NCBI RefSeq assembly: GCF_011762195.1
Contig: NZ_JAASQK010000001.1
Coordinates: forward strand, 744,001 to 808,000
Reading direction: 5' to 3'
DNA: 64,000 nt
Source of the DNA: Sphingomonas oligoaromativorans
GTDB lineage: Bacteria > Pseudomonadota > Alphaproteobacteria > Sphingomonadales > Sphingomonadaceae
Shown here: positions 1-7,697 of the stretch, in pieces
Position numbering within the stretch: position 1 is the stretch's first letter
Layout: each line of letters begins with the position of its first letter
Translations under genes and position numbers: made by a program
The notes under the pieces: generated by a model
Database searches by the model: none
What the model saw: the letters and a program-made list of their open reading frames with translations, nothing else
What the model was told of the DNA's origin: nothing

Positions 1-1
1 C

Positions 2-943
2 CAGAAATATCTCGGGATGCTGCCGGGCACCGGCTCGATCGACCAGCGCATGGAAACAGCGCGGTCGCAGCTTTCCGATGTCGAGACGAACCTTGCCGCC
101 GCGCAAAGCTCGCTGGCGGCGGTGAACGGGCAGCTCGCGGCGACGCCGGCTTCCATTCCGGGGCCGCCCTCTGCGACCGGCACGGGCGGCCCGCGCGAGC
201 GGCTCGCCCAGCTTCAGGCGCAGCTCGCGCAGGATCAGGCGCAGGGCTGGACCGACAAGCATCCCGACGTGATCGCGGTGCGGCGCGAGATCGCCCATAT
301 TCAGGGCGCGGCGGCATCGGCGCCCGTGTTGGGCGCCAATTCCCAGCCGAACCCCGCTTATATCTCGCTGCGTTCCATGGCGGCCGAGAAGCAGGCGACC
401 TACGCCGCGCTCGCCACGCGCCGTGCGCAGCTTCAGGCGGATATGGCGAACTTCGCCGCGAAGCAGGCTGACCAGCCCGAGATCACCGCCCAGCAGGCGA
501 AGCTGTCGCGCGATCATGACGTGCTTCAGGCGCAATATGACAAGCTGCTGTCCGACCGCGAGCAGGTGAAGCTCCGCGCAGACGCGCAGACGCAGGCGGG
601 CAGCGTGCAGTTCCGCGTGATCGATCCGCCGACGCTCTCGAAGGTGCCGGCCAAGCCCAAGCGTCCGCTGCTGTTGACCGGCGTGCTGCTGGTCGCGATC
701 GCGGGTGGCGTCGCAGCGGCGTTCCTGCGGGCGAAGTTGCAGACCAGCTATTCGACCCCCAACGCGCTGGCGGCGGCGAGCGGTCTGCCTGTGCTGGGCT
801 CGATCAGTTATGTGCGTGGCGTTCGCCAAAAGACGCAGGAAGCGCAGCAGCTCAAATGGTTCGCGGGAGCGGGTGGCGCGCTGGTGGGGGCCTATGTGCT
901 TCTGCTGGTGGTCGAATTCGTTCAGCGCGGGCTGATGGCGTAG
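2..943 (+). CDS. XrtA-system polysaccharide chain length determinant (5' truncated)
   Basis: The window opens inside this reading frame, so the N-terminus is missing and 313 codons are visible. Wzz/GNVR-type inner-membrane proteins control exopolysaccharide chain length together with a BY-kinase. The visible part is a long Gln/Ala-rich coiled coil, then the GNVR-like block (AQYDKLLSDREQ, then FRVIDPPTLSKVPAKPKRP) just before a C-terminal transmembrane segment (LLLTGVLLVAIAGG). A second hydrophobic segment lies near the end (AGAGGALVGAYVLLLVVEF). The tyrosine autokinase follows after 10 nt, the usual partner order in XrtA loci. Family assignment is confident; the exact TIGR03007-type subfamily is inferred from the neighbours. 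Confidence 0.88.
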   Translation, partial: QKYLGMLPGTGSIDQRMETARSQLSDVETNLAAAQSSLAAVNGQLAATPASIPGPPSATGTGGPRERLAQLQAQLAQDQAQGWTDKHPDVIAVRREIAHIQGAAASAPVLGANSQPNPAYISLRSMAAEKQATYAALATRRAQLQADMANFAAKQADQPEITAQQAKLSRDHDVLQAQYDKLLSDREQVKLRADAQTQAGSVQFRVIDPPTLSKVPAKPKRPLLLTGVLLVAIAGGVAAAFLRAKLQTSYSTPNALAAASGLPVLGSISYVRGVRQKTQEAQQLKWFAGAGGALVGAYVLLLVVEFVQRGLMA

Positions 944-953
944 GACAAGAGGC

Positions 954-1883
954 ATGAGCAAGCACAGCCCGATCAGCCCCGATCCCAAGGGCCCCGGCCG
1001 TCCCAAGGGGCCGCGCGGCCCCTCGCTCGTGGAGCGCGCCGCCAACGTTTACGATTTCACCGCGGGCCTGCGCGGCTCGGGCGTGACCACCGGCGCGCCT
1101 ATCGTTCAGCCGACGATGCTGGCACCGACCGCCTTCCATATGAACTGGGAAAGCGCGTCCCCGCTGGGCCGCTTCGGCCAGGTCGCGATGGACGAGCTGC
1201 GCGAGGGCGGCTTCGTGCTGCCGGATGCGAGCCCCAGCGCGATCTCCGAGGAGTTCCGCATCGTGAAGCGCCAGCTTCTGCGCGGCGCCGACGAGGTGGA
1301 GAACGGGCGGACGATACTGGTCTGCTCGGCGCACCCGGACGACGGCAAGACGTTCTGCGCTGTGAACCTCGCGCTCAGCCTCGCGGCGGAGAAGGATGTC
1401 GAGGTCGTGCTGATCGACGCGGATGTCGCCAAGCCGGAAATCCTCTCCACCCTCGGGCTGGAAGCCGGGCCGGGCCTGATCGACGCGATCGCGGATGAGG
1501 CGGTGGATATCGAGGCCTGCCTGATCCGTACGGATATTCCGGGCCTGATCGTGCTTCCCACCGGCCGGCAGACCAATGAGGCGACCGAGCTTCTGGCGTC
1601 GGATCGGACGAGGCAGGTGCTGGAGCGGCTGCGTAGCCGCGATCCGCGCCGGATCATCATCTTCGACTCCCCGCCCGCGCTGGCGGCATCCCCGGCCTCG
1701 GTGCTGGCGATGCATTGCGGCCAGCTTCTCTTCGTCGTCCGTGCCGAGCGGACGGGCGAGGCGGACCTTCGCGAGGCGCTGGGGCTCCTTTCCGCCTGCC
1801 CGCGTGCGCAGTTGCTGCTGAACGGCGTCGAGTTCGGCGGCTCTCACCGCCGCTTCGGCCGATATTACGGGATCGACGGGTGA
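954..1883 (+). CDS. XrtA-associated tyrosine autokinase (BY-kinase)
   Basis: Cytoplasmic tyrosine kinase expected to pair with the upstream chain-length determinant and regulate polysaccharide polymerisation. The 309 aa protein has a Pro/Gly/Lys-rich N-terminus and a P-loop at about residues 125-133 (SAHPDDGKT; K132). A Walker A' motif (VVLIDADVAKPEI) and a Walker B-like motif (RRIIIFDSPPAL) follow. The P-loop departs from the common PGEGKT form by having PDDGKT. The C-terminal tail is short and holds only an adjacent Tyr pair (RYYG) rather than a long Tyr cluster. The ATG lies 10 nt after the previous stop, and the stop overlaps the next gene's GTG start. Confidence 0.88.
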   Translation: MSKHSPISPDPKGPGRPKGPRGPSLVERAANVYDFTAGLRGSGVTTGAPIVQPTMLAPTAFHMNWESASPLGRFGQVAMDELREGGFVLPDASPSAISEEFRIVKRQLLRGADEVENGRTILVCSAHPDDGKTFCAVNLALSLAAEKDVEVVLIDADVAKPEILSTLGLEAGPGLIDAIADEAVDIEACLIRTDIPGLIVLPTGRQTNEATELLASDRTRQVLERLRSRDPRRIIIFDSPPALAASPASVLAMHCGQLLFVVRAERTGEADLREALGLLSACPRAQLLLNGVEFGGSHRRFGRYYGIDG

Positions 1884-3499
1884 CGAAATTCGCTTGGTTT
1901 ACATGCTCGTTCCTGTCCACGGCGCTGATCGCGCTGCCGGCCGGCGCGCGCACCACGATCAGCCCTTATGTCGAGGGGCAGCAGGTCATTTCGACCGACC
2001 TCAGCGGCCGTCCGGGGCCGGATACGGTGACCTATACGGGCATCGCGGCCGGCGTCGACGCGACGATCGAGAGCGCCAAGCTCCAGGGGCAGATCGACTA
2101 TCGCTATGACCATTATTTCGCCTGGTCGAACCGCTATCGCGATACGGACCTGCATAACGGCCTCGCCTCGCTGAAATATCAGCCCAATTCGGACCTGTCG
2201 TTGCAGGCGGCGGGCATCGCCACCCGCGCGCGCGGCACGCTGGCGACCGGCACCTCCGGTCTGCTGTTCGGCGATCTCGACAATACGCAGCAGATCTACG
2301 CCATTCAGGCGGGACCGAGCTACGATCATCATTTCGGCGACATCAACCTGAACGCCGACTATCGCTTCGGTTGGACGCGCTCGGACAACGGTTTCGGCAG
2401 CACCGATCTCGGCCCCGGCCAGCCGGTGCTCGAGAATAATTTCGATACGTTCAGCCACACGGCGGATGTCGCGGTGGGCACGCGGCCGGGCGGGCTCGGG
2501 CTGCCTTTCGGCTGGACCGTGTCGGGCGGGATCGAGCGGGATGACATCAACTTCCTCGATGCGCGCTATACGAGCAAGTTCGGCCGGGTCGACGTCGTCC
2601 AGCCGGTGAGCCCCTCGCTCGCGCTGGAAGCCGGCATCGGCTATGAGGCGGACCGGGCCACCCAGTCGGCGATCCTGACGGACGCGGACGGCAACGCCAT
2701 CCTCGACAAGCATCGCCATCTCCAGGCGGACCATTCCAAGCGGCGCCTGCTCTCCTACGATCAGGATGGCCTCGTCTGGGATGTCGGCGTGCTGTGGCGG
2801 CCGAGCGTGCGGACCTCGCTGGAGGTGCGCGGCGGGCAGCGTTACGGCCAGACCGTGGTGACCGGCCGCTTCACCCATCAGATCACGCCCAAGTCGACCA
2901 TCGAGGTCGTCGCCTATGACGACATCACCAGCTTCGGGCGCCAGCTCACCACGGGCATCGGCGCGCTGCCGACGTCTTTCTCCGGCTCCAGCCTGCCGAT
3001 CCAGACGCCGCTCGCCAACTGTGTGTTCGGAGCGAACGGCGCGCAGGGCGGCTGCCTGACCGCGCTCAACTCGGTCAATTCCAACTTCTACCGGTCGCGC
3101 GGCGTCTATGTGCTGCTGGCGGGGCAGAAGGGGCTTTGGAACTACGGCTTCGGCGTCGGTTACGACCATCGCCATTATCTGGCGCCCAACCTCGGAGCCG
3201 ATGTCTTCTCCTTCGCGGGCGTCAACGAGGAGAGTGTGACCGTGGACGCCAGCATCGGCCGCCGCCTGTCGCGCGTGTCGACGCTGACGCTGACCGGGCT
3301 CGCCGCCTGGTATGACGACAATGCCAGCGTGGTGAGCGGCACGTCCTACACCTCTTATGGCGGCATCCTGACCTACAACCGCGAATTCTCCCGCAGGCTG
3401 CTCGGCACCGCTTCGGTGGGCGTCTCGTCGGGGGGCGGCGGCAATATCGACGACGATGTGATTGGCACGGCGCTGCTCGCGCTGCGCTACCAACTCTAA
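1880..3499 (+). CDS. PEP-CTERM/XrtA-associated outer-membrane beta-barrel protein
   Basis: Probable outer-membrane protein of the exopolysaccharide exporter (TIGR03016-like). I chose the GTG at 1880 because it overlaps the kinase stop as GTGA and begins a clean signal peptide (VTKFAWFTCSFLSTALIALPAGA). The mature part, about 515 aa, is rich in alternating aromatic/hydrophilic strands (for example IDYRYDHYFAW, WNYGFGVGYDHRHY) and ends in a hydrophobic strand, LLALRYQL, as barrel proteins do. An earlier in-frame ATG at 1715 would lie wholly inside the kinase gene and is unlikely. The product presumably forms or lines the export channel, but that role is inferred from the locus. Confidence 0.85.
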   Translation: MTKFAWFTCSFLSTALIALPAGARTTISPYVEGQQVISTDLSGRPGPDTVTYTGIAAGVDATIESAKLQGQIDYRYDHYFAWSNRYRDTDLHNGLASLKYQPNSDLSLQAAGIATRARGTLATGTSGLLFGDLDNTQQIYAIQAGPSYDHHFGDINLNADYRFGWTRSDNGFGSTDLGPGQPVLENNFDTFSHTADVAVGTRPGGLGLPFGWTVSGGIERDDINFLDARYTSKFGRVDVVQPVSPSLALEAGIGYEADRATQSAILTDADGNAILDKHRHLQADHSKRRLLSYDQDGLVWDVGVLWRPSVRTSLEVRGGQRYGQTVVTGRFTHQITPKSTIEVVAYDDITSFGRQLTTGIGALPTSFSGSSLPIQTPLANCVFGANGAQGGCLTALNSVNSNFYRSRGVYVLLAGQKGLWNYGFGVGYDHRHYLAPNLGADVFSFAGVNEESVTVDASIGRRLSRVSTLTLTGLAAWYDDNASVVSGTSYTSYGGILTYNREFSRRLLGTASVGVSSGGGGNIDDDVIGTALLALRYQL

Positions 3500-3510
3500 C
3501 GGAATGCGAG

Positions 3511-3526
3511 GCGGCCTTCGGGCCGC
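3511..3526 (+). other. Intercistronic hairpin with UUCG tetraloop
   Basis: A perfect 6-bp stem GCGGCC/GGCCGC encloses TTCG, in the 41-nt gap between the beta-barrel gene and the ATPase gene. UUCG loops make very stable RNA hairpins. There is no following T-run, so it looks like an RNA processing or 3'-end stability element within the operon rather than a full terminator. Confidence 0.6.
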
Positions 3527-3540
3527 GGGTGGAGGCCCAG

Positions 3541-4602
3541 ATGTACGACAGCCATTACGGGTTCAGCGATCGACCCTTCCAGCTCACGCCGGACGCGCGT
3601 TTCTGGTTCGAGAGCAAGACGCACCGCACGGCCATGGCCTATCTCGGCTATGGCCTCGCGCAGGGGGAGGGCTTCATCGTCATCACCGGCGATGTGGGTG
3701 CGGGCAAGACGACGTTGGTCGGCCATCTGATGGCCTCGATCGATCCGCAGCGGCTTCAGGTCGTGCGGCTCGTCTCCACGCAGGTGGAGGACGAGGACAT
3801 GCTGCGTCTCACCGCGCACCAGCTCGGCCTCGCGACCGAGGGGCTCGCCAAGGCGCAGCTTCTCGAACGGATCGAGCGGACGCTCCGCCTCCACGCCAAT
3901 GAGGGCCGCCAGACCCTGCTGATCGTCGACGAGGCGCAGAACCTGCCGCTTTCGGCGCTGGAGGAGCTGCGGATGCTCTCCAACTTCCAGAATGGCGGGC
4001 AGTCGCTGCTCCAGATCTTCCTGCTCGGCCAGCCCGAGTTCCGCGATCGCTTCCAGAAGTCGGAGCGGCTGGAGCAGCTTCGCCAGCGCGTGATCGCCAC
4101 CCACCATCTGACGCCGATGGAAGCCGGGGAGGTCGCCCCCTATATCCAGCATCGCCTGAAGCTGGTCGGCTGGGACGGTCGCCCCGAGTTCACCGACGAT
4201 GCCTGGGAAGCCTTCTATCGCCACAGCCATGGCGTGCCGCGCAAGCTCAACGTGCTGGCGGGCCGGGTGCTGCTGCATGGCGCGGTCGAGGGGCTGGAGC
4301 GGATCGATGGCGCGACCGTGAGTCTCGTCGCCGCCGACATGGACGACGAGCGCGGCCCACACGATCCGTCGCCCGAGGCGGAGGATCATCACCGCCGCGC
4401 ATCCGATGCCGCCCCGCCGACCGAGGCCGGCCCCGTCCGCATCGTCCGCACTTCGGACCCGGAAGCGCTCGACCGCATCGCCGTTCTGGAAGAGCGCCTC
4501 GACGAGCAGGAGGCGGCGATCCGCCGCGTGCTCGGCCTGCTGATCGACTGGGTCGAGCGGGAGGAGCCGGTCGGCGGCCCGCGCTTCGGGACCGCGCACT
4601 GA
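3541..4602 (+). CDS. XrtA/PEP-CTERM-associated AAA ATPase (ExeA/GspA-like)
   Basis: ATPase found in exosortase A loci (TIGR03015-like), related to the ExeA/GspA secretion ATPases. From the ATG at 3541 the protein is 353 aa and starts MYDSHYGFSDRPFQLTPD, the typical family start. Walker A is GDVGAGKT at residues 50-57 and Walker B is LLIVDEAQN around D130/E131. The C-terminal ~90 residues are acidic and end in a short coiled coil. A GTG at 3529 would add four residues, but GGAGG at 3531-3535 is well placed for the ATG. The AAA core resembles a DNA-transposition-type ATPase, but its role here is presumably polysaccharide export or regulation. Confidence 0.9.
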   Translation: MYDSHYGFSDRPFQLTPDARFWFESKTHRTAMAYLGYGLAQGEGFIVITGDVGAGKTTLVGHLMASIDPQRLQVVRLVSTQVEDEDMLRLTAHQLGLATEGLAKAQLLERIERTLRLHANEGRQTLLIVDEAQNLPLSALEELRMLSNFQNGGQSLLQIFLLGQPEFRDRFQKSERLEQLRQRVIATHHLTPMEAGEVAPYIQHRLKLVGWDGRPEFTDDAWEAFYRHSHGVPRKLNVLAGRVLLHGAVEGLERIDGATVSLVAADMDDERGPHDPSPEAEDHHRRASDAAPPTEAGPVRIVRTSDPEALDRIAVLEERLDEQEAAIRRVLGLLIDWVEREEPVGGPRFGTAH

Positions 4603-4615
4603 GGGCATTTGCGTG

Positions 4616-5455
4616 ATGCGTAACGCGCTGTCCGTGGATGTGGAGGACTGGTTCCAGGTCGGCGCCTTCGAGAAGGTGATCGACAAGGGCGATTGGCCGC
4701 GTCTGGAGAGCCGCGTCGCGCGCAATACCGATGCGGTGCTCGATCTGTTCGCGCGGGCGGGCGTGAAGGCGACCTTCTTCACGCTCGGCTGGGTGGCGGA
4801 GCGCGCGCCCGCGCAGATGCGCCGTATCGTGGCGGAGGGGCACGAGATCGCCAGCCATGGCTGGGATCATGATCGTGTCTTCACCCTCACGCCCGAGCAG
4901 TTCCGCGCCGATCTCCGCCGCGCTCGCGCTGCGATCGAGGATGCGTCGGGGATGCCGGTCGTCGGCTATCGCGCGCCGAGCTTCTCGATCGACACGCGGA
5001 CGCCGTGGGCGCATCCCATCCTCGCGGAGGAGGGTTACAGCTATTCTTCCAGCGTCGCGCCGGTGGCGCACGATCATTATGGCTGGCCTGAGAGCCCGCG
5101 CTTCGCGTGGCGTCCGATCTCGGAGAGCGCGATGATCGAGCTGCCGGTGACCACCGTCAAGCTGGGCGCACGGACGCTGGCGGCGGGGGGCGGGGGCTTT
5201 TTCCGCCTGCTGCCCTATGGCTTCACGCGCTGGGCGATCCGGCAGGTGAACGACGAGGCCAAGCGCCCGGCGATCTTCTATTTCCACCCGTGGGAGATCG
5301 ATCCCGATCAGCCCCGCGTCGCCAAGGCACCGCTTCGTTCGAAGCTCAGGCATTACAGCCGGCTGTCCGCCATGGAGGGCAAGCTGGAACGGCTGCTCGG
5401 CGAGTTTTCGTGGGCTCGGGTCGATGAAATCGCCGCTGCTCAGGCATGGCCATGA
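4616..5455 (+). CDS. XrtA-system polysaccharide deacetylase (DUF3473)
   Basis: Carbohydrate esterase family 4 NodB-like deacetylase, expected to remove acetyl groups from the exopolysaccharide. The N-terminal SVDVEDWF carries the metal/catalytic Asp pair (D8, D11). SHGWDH gives the two metal-binding His (H81, H85), and YRAPSFSI follows at about 118-125. The C-terminal part (FYFHPWEID) is the DUF3473-type extension. I start at ATG 4616; a GTG immediately before it at 4613 is possible. The length of 279 aa is normal for the XrtA-linked family. The stop overlaps the next start. Confidence 0.9.
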   Translation: MRNALSVDVEDWFQVGAFEKVIDKGDWPRLESRVARNTDAVLDLFARAGVKATFFTLGWVAERAPAQMRRIVAEGHEIASHGWDHDRVFTLTPEQFRADLRRARAAIEDASGMPVVGYRAPSFSIDTRTPWAHPILAEEGYSYSSSVAPVAHDHYGWPESPRFAWRPISESAMIELPVTTVKLGARTLAAGGGGFFRLLPYGFTRWAIRQVNDEAKRPAIFYFHPWEIDPDQPRVAKAPLRSKLRHYSRLSAMEGKLERLLGEFSWARVDEIAAAQAWP

Positions 5456-6513
5456 ACCTTGCCGACGCGGTGCGCCCGCTTCGCATCGAGGAAGGCGGAG
5501 ACGAGGCGAGCGTCGATGCCTTCGTGCGCGCGCATCCCGAGGGGAGCCCTTTTCATCGCCCGGCCTGGATCGCGGCGGTGGAGGCCGGCACCGGCCAGCG
5601 CGCGCATCGACTGATCGCGACGCGGGACGGTCGGATCGAGGGCGTTCTCCCGCTGACGGCGATGCGGTCGATGCTGTTCGGCAAGGCGCTGGTGTCGTCG
5701 GGCTTCGCGGTCGGCGGCGGCGTGCTGGCGACCAGCGAGGAGGCTCGCGAACGGTTGCTGGCGGAAGGATGGCGGCTGGCCGAGCGCCTCGGTTGCCCGA
5801 GCCTTGAACTGCGCGGCGGGGCTCTGCCGGATGGTGGGCAGGGCTGGCAGGTGAAGGAGGATGCCTATGCGGGCTTCTCCCGCCCCCTCGCCAGCGACGA
5901 TGAGGCGGAACTGAAGGCGGTCCCGCGCAAGCAGCGGGCGGAGGTCCGCAAGGCGCTCGGCGCGGATATGGCGATCAGCGTGGGGCGCGGGCCGAAGGAT
6001 CGGGCGGCGCATTATGCCGTCTATGCCGAGAGCGTTCGCAATCTCGGGACGCCGGTCTTTCCCAGGCGACTGTTTTCGGCGGTGCTCGATGGGTTTGGTG
6101 AGGATGCCGATATCCTGACCATCTCGCACGAGGGCCGGCCGGTGGCCTCGGTGCTCAGCCTGTATCACGGCGGCACCGTCATGCCCTATTGGGGCGGCGG
6201 CACCTGGGCGGCGCGGGGATTGAGGGCCAACGAGCTGCTTTATTTCGCGCTGATGCGTCATGCCCGCGAGCGAGGCTGCAAGGCGTTTGATTTCGGCCGC
6301 TCCAAGCTCGGGACGGGGGCCTTCGCCTACAAGAAGAATTGGGGCTTCGAGCCGCGCCCACTGGCTTATGCCACCCGTACCGCCGACGGTGCGGAAGCAC
6401 GCGAGGTCAATCCGCTGAGCCCGCGCTATCGAATGCAGATCGCGGTGTGGAAGAAGCTGCCGCTGTGGCTGGCGAACCGGCTTGGGCCGCCGCTGGCGCG
6501 TGGGCTGGGCTGA
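5446..6513 (+). CDS. FemAB-like XrtA/PEP-CTERM-associated protein
   Basis: FemAB/GNAT-fold protein of the TIGR03019 type, often found in exosortase A loci. Family relatives transfer aminoacyl groups; what this one modifies is unknown. The diagnostic C-terminal block reads FDFGRSKLGTGAFAYKKNWGFEP, split here as FDFGRSK, GTGAF and KKNWGFEP. A conserved YWGGG stretch precedes it. Two ATGs are possible: 5446, used here, and 5452, which gives a 4-nt ATGA overlap with the deacetylase stop. Either implies translational coupling. Length is 355 aa from the first ATG. Confidence 0.85.
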   Translation: MAMNLADAVRPLRIEEGGDEASVDAFVRAHPEGSPFHRPAWIAAVEAGTGQRAHRLIATRDGRIEGVLPLTAMRSMLFGKALVSSGFAVGGGVLATSEEARERLLAEGWRLAERLGCPSLELRGGALPDGGQGWQVKEDAYAGFSRPLASDDEAELKAVPRKQRAEVRKALGADMAISVGRGPKDRAAHYAVYAESVRNLGTPVFPRRLFSAVLDGFGEDADILTISHEGRPVASVLSLYHGGTVMPYWGGGTWAARGLRANELLYFALMRHARERGCKAFDFGRSKLGTGAFAYKKNWGFEPRPLAYATRTADGAEAREVNPLSPRYRMQIAVWKKLPLWLANRLGPPLARGLG

Positions 6514-6516
6514 ACG

Positions 6517-7695
6517 ATGGGCGACCTGCTGTTTCTCGCGCATCGCGTGCCATTCCCGCCCGATCGGGGCGACAAGATTCGTTCATACAACATCCTCAAG
6601 CATCTGGCCGGGAAACGCCGCGTCCATCTCGCCGCCTTCGCGGATGATGACGCCGACATCGCGGCGGCCGAGGCGCTTCGGCCGATGGTCGGCCGTCTCC
6701 ATGTCGAACGGCGCGCACGATCGAGGGCGTCGGCCGCGGCGATCGGGCTGGCGAGAGGACAGGCGATCTCGGTCGCAGCCTTCGCGAGCCCGATGATGAC
6801 GCGCTTCGTCAAGGCAGTAGCGGAGGAGGAGACTGTCGACGGCACCTACATCTTCTCCGGCCAGATGGCCCAATATGCGCCGGCGGGGCGTCCGTTCGCG
6901 ATGGATTTCGTCGACATGGATTCCGAGAAGTTCGCCGCTTATGCCGCCTCCGCGCACGGGCCGATGCGGTGGGTGTGGAGGCGTGAGGCCGAGCGCCTGT
7001 TCGCCTTCGAACGCGAGGTGGCGGCGCGGGCGGCGGTCTCGTTGTTCGTGAGTGACGCGGAGGCCGCGCTCTTCCGCGACCGCACAGGCCTGCCGGACAC
7101 GCGCGCGCGGGCGTTGGAGAATGGCATCGATCTCGATCGCTACCGGCCCGCGCCGCATCGGCGGGGGGAAACTCCGCTGATCGTCTTCACCGGGCAGATG
7201 GATTATCCGCCCAATATCGAGGCGGCGGCGGGCTTCGCGCGGGATGTGATGCCGTCGATCCGTGCCCGTCACCCGGATGCGCGCTTCGCCATCGTCGGCC
7301 GCAAGCCGGATGCGTGCTTGTCGGCGCTCGACGGCCGGAACGGCGTCGAGGTGACCGGCGAAGTTCCCGATGTGCGGCCCTGGCTGACGGACGCGGATGT
7401 CGTCGTCGCGCCGCTGCGGATCGCGCGGGGCGTGCAGAACAAGGTGCTGGAGGCCATGGCGATGGCCCGCCCGGTCGTCGCGAGCCCGCAGGCGTTCGAG
7501 GGGATCGACGCGGCCCCCGATCGCGATCTGATCGTGGCCGGGGGCGCACGGGCCGAGGCTGAGGCCGTGCTGGCACTGCTCGCCGATCCCGTGCGAGCCG
7601 AGACGATCGGCGCGGCGGCGCGCGCGCGGGTCGAGGCACGTTATGCGTGGAAGGCCCGCCTCGCGGCCCTCGACGATCTTCTGGAGCGCTTCTGA
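6517..7695 (+). CDS. XrtA-associated group 1 glycosyltransferase (TIGR03087-like)
   Basis: GT4-like (GT-B) glycosyltransferase that would add a sugar during exopolysaccharide repeat-unit assembly on the cytoplasmic face. The N-terminus FLAHRVPFPPDRGDKIRSYN is the hallmark of the subfamily. The C-terminal half holds the donor-binding region (FTGQMDYPPN, then VAPLRIARGVQNKVLEAMAM with the conserved E). Length is 392 aa. It begins 3 nt after the FemAB stop and ends 2 nt before xrtA, so the operon is continuous. Donor and acceptor sugars cannot be read from the sequence. Confidence 0.88.
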   Translation: MGDLLFLAHRVPFPPDRGDKIRSYNILKHLAGKRRVHLAAFADDDADIAAAEALRPMVGRLHVERRARSRASAAAIGLARGQAISVAAFASPMMTRFVKAVAEEETVDGTYIFSGQMAQYAPAGRPFAMDFVDMDSEKFAAYAASAHGPMRWVWRREAERLFAFEREVAARAAVSLFVSDAEAALFRDRTGLPDTRARALENGIDLDRYRPAPHRRGETPLIVFTGQMDYPPNIEAAAGFARDVMPSIRARHPDARFAIVGRKPDACLSALDGRNGVEVTGEVPDVRPWLTDADVVVAPLRIARGVQNKVLEAMAMARPVVASPQAFEGIDAAPDRDLIVAGGARAEAEAVLALLADPVRAETIGAAARARVEARYAWKARLAALDDLLERF

Positions 7696-7697
7696 CG

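Noticed and set aside
3541-4602. XrtA ATPase as a transposition (TniB/ExeA-like) mobile-element gene
   Set aside because: The AAA core resembles such ATPases, but the N-terminus and the exosortase context identify it as the exopolysaccharide-locus family.
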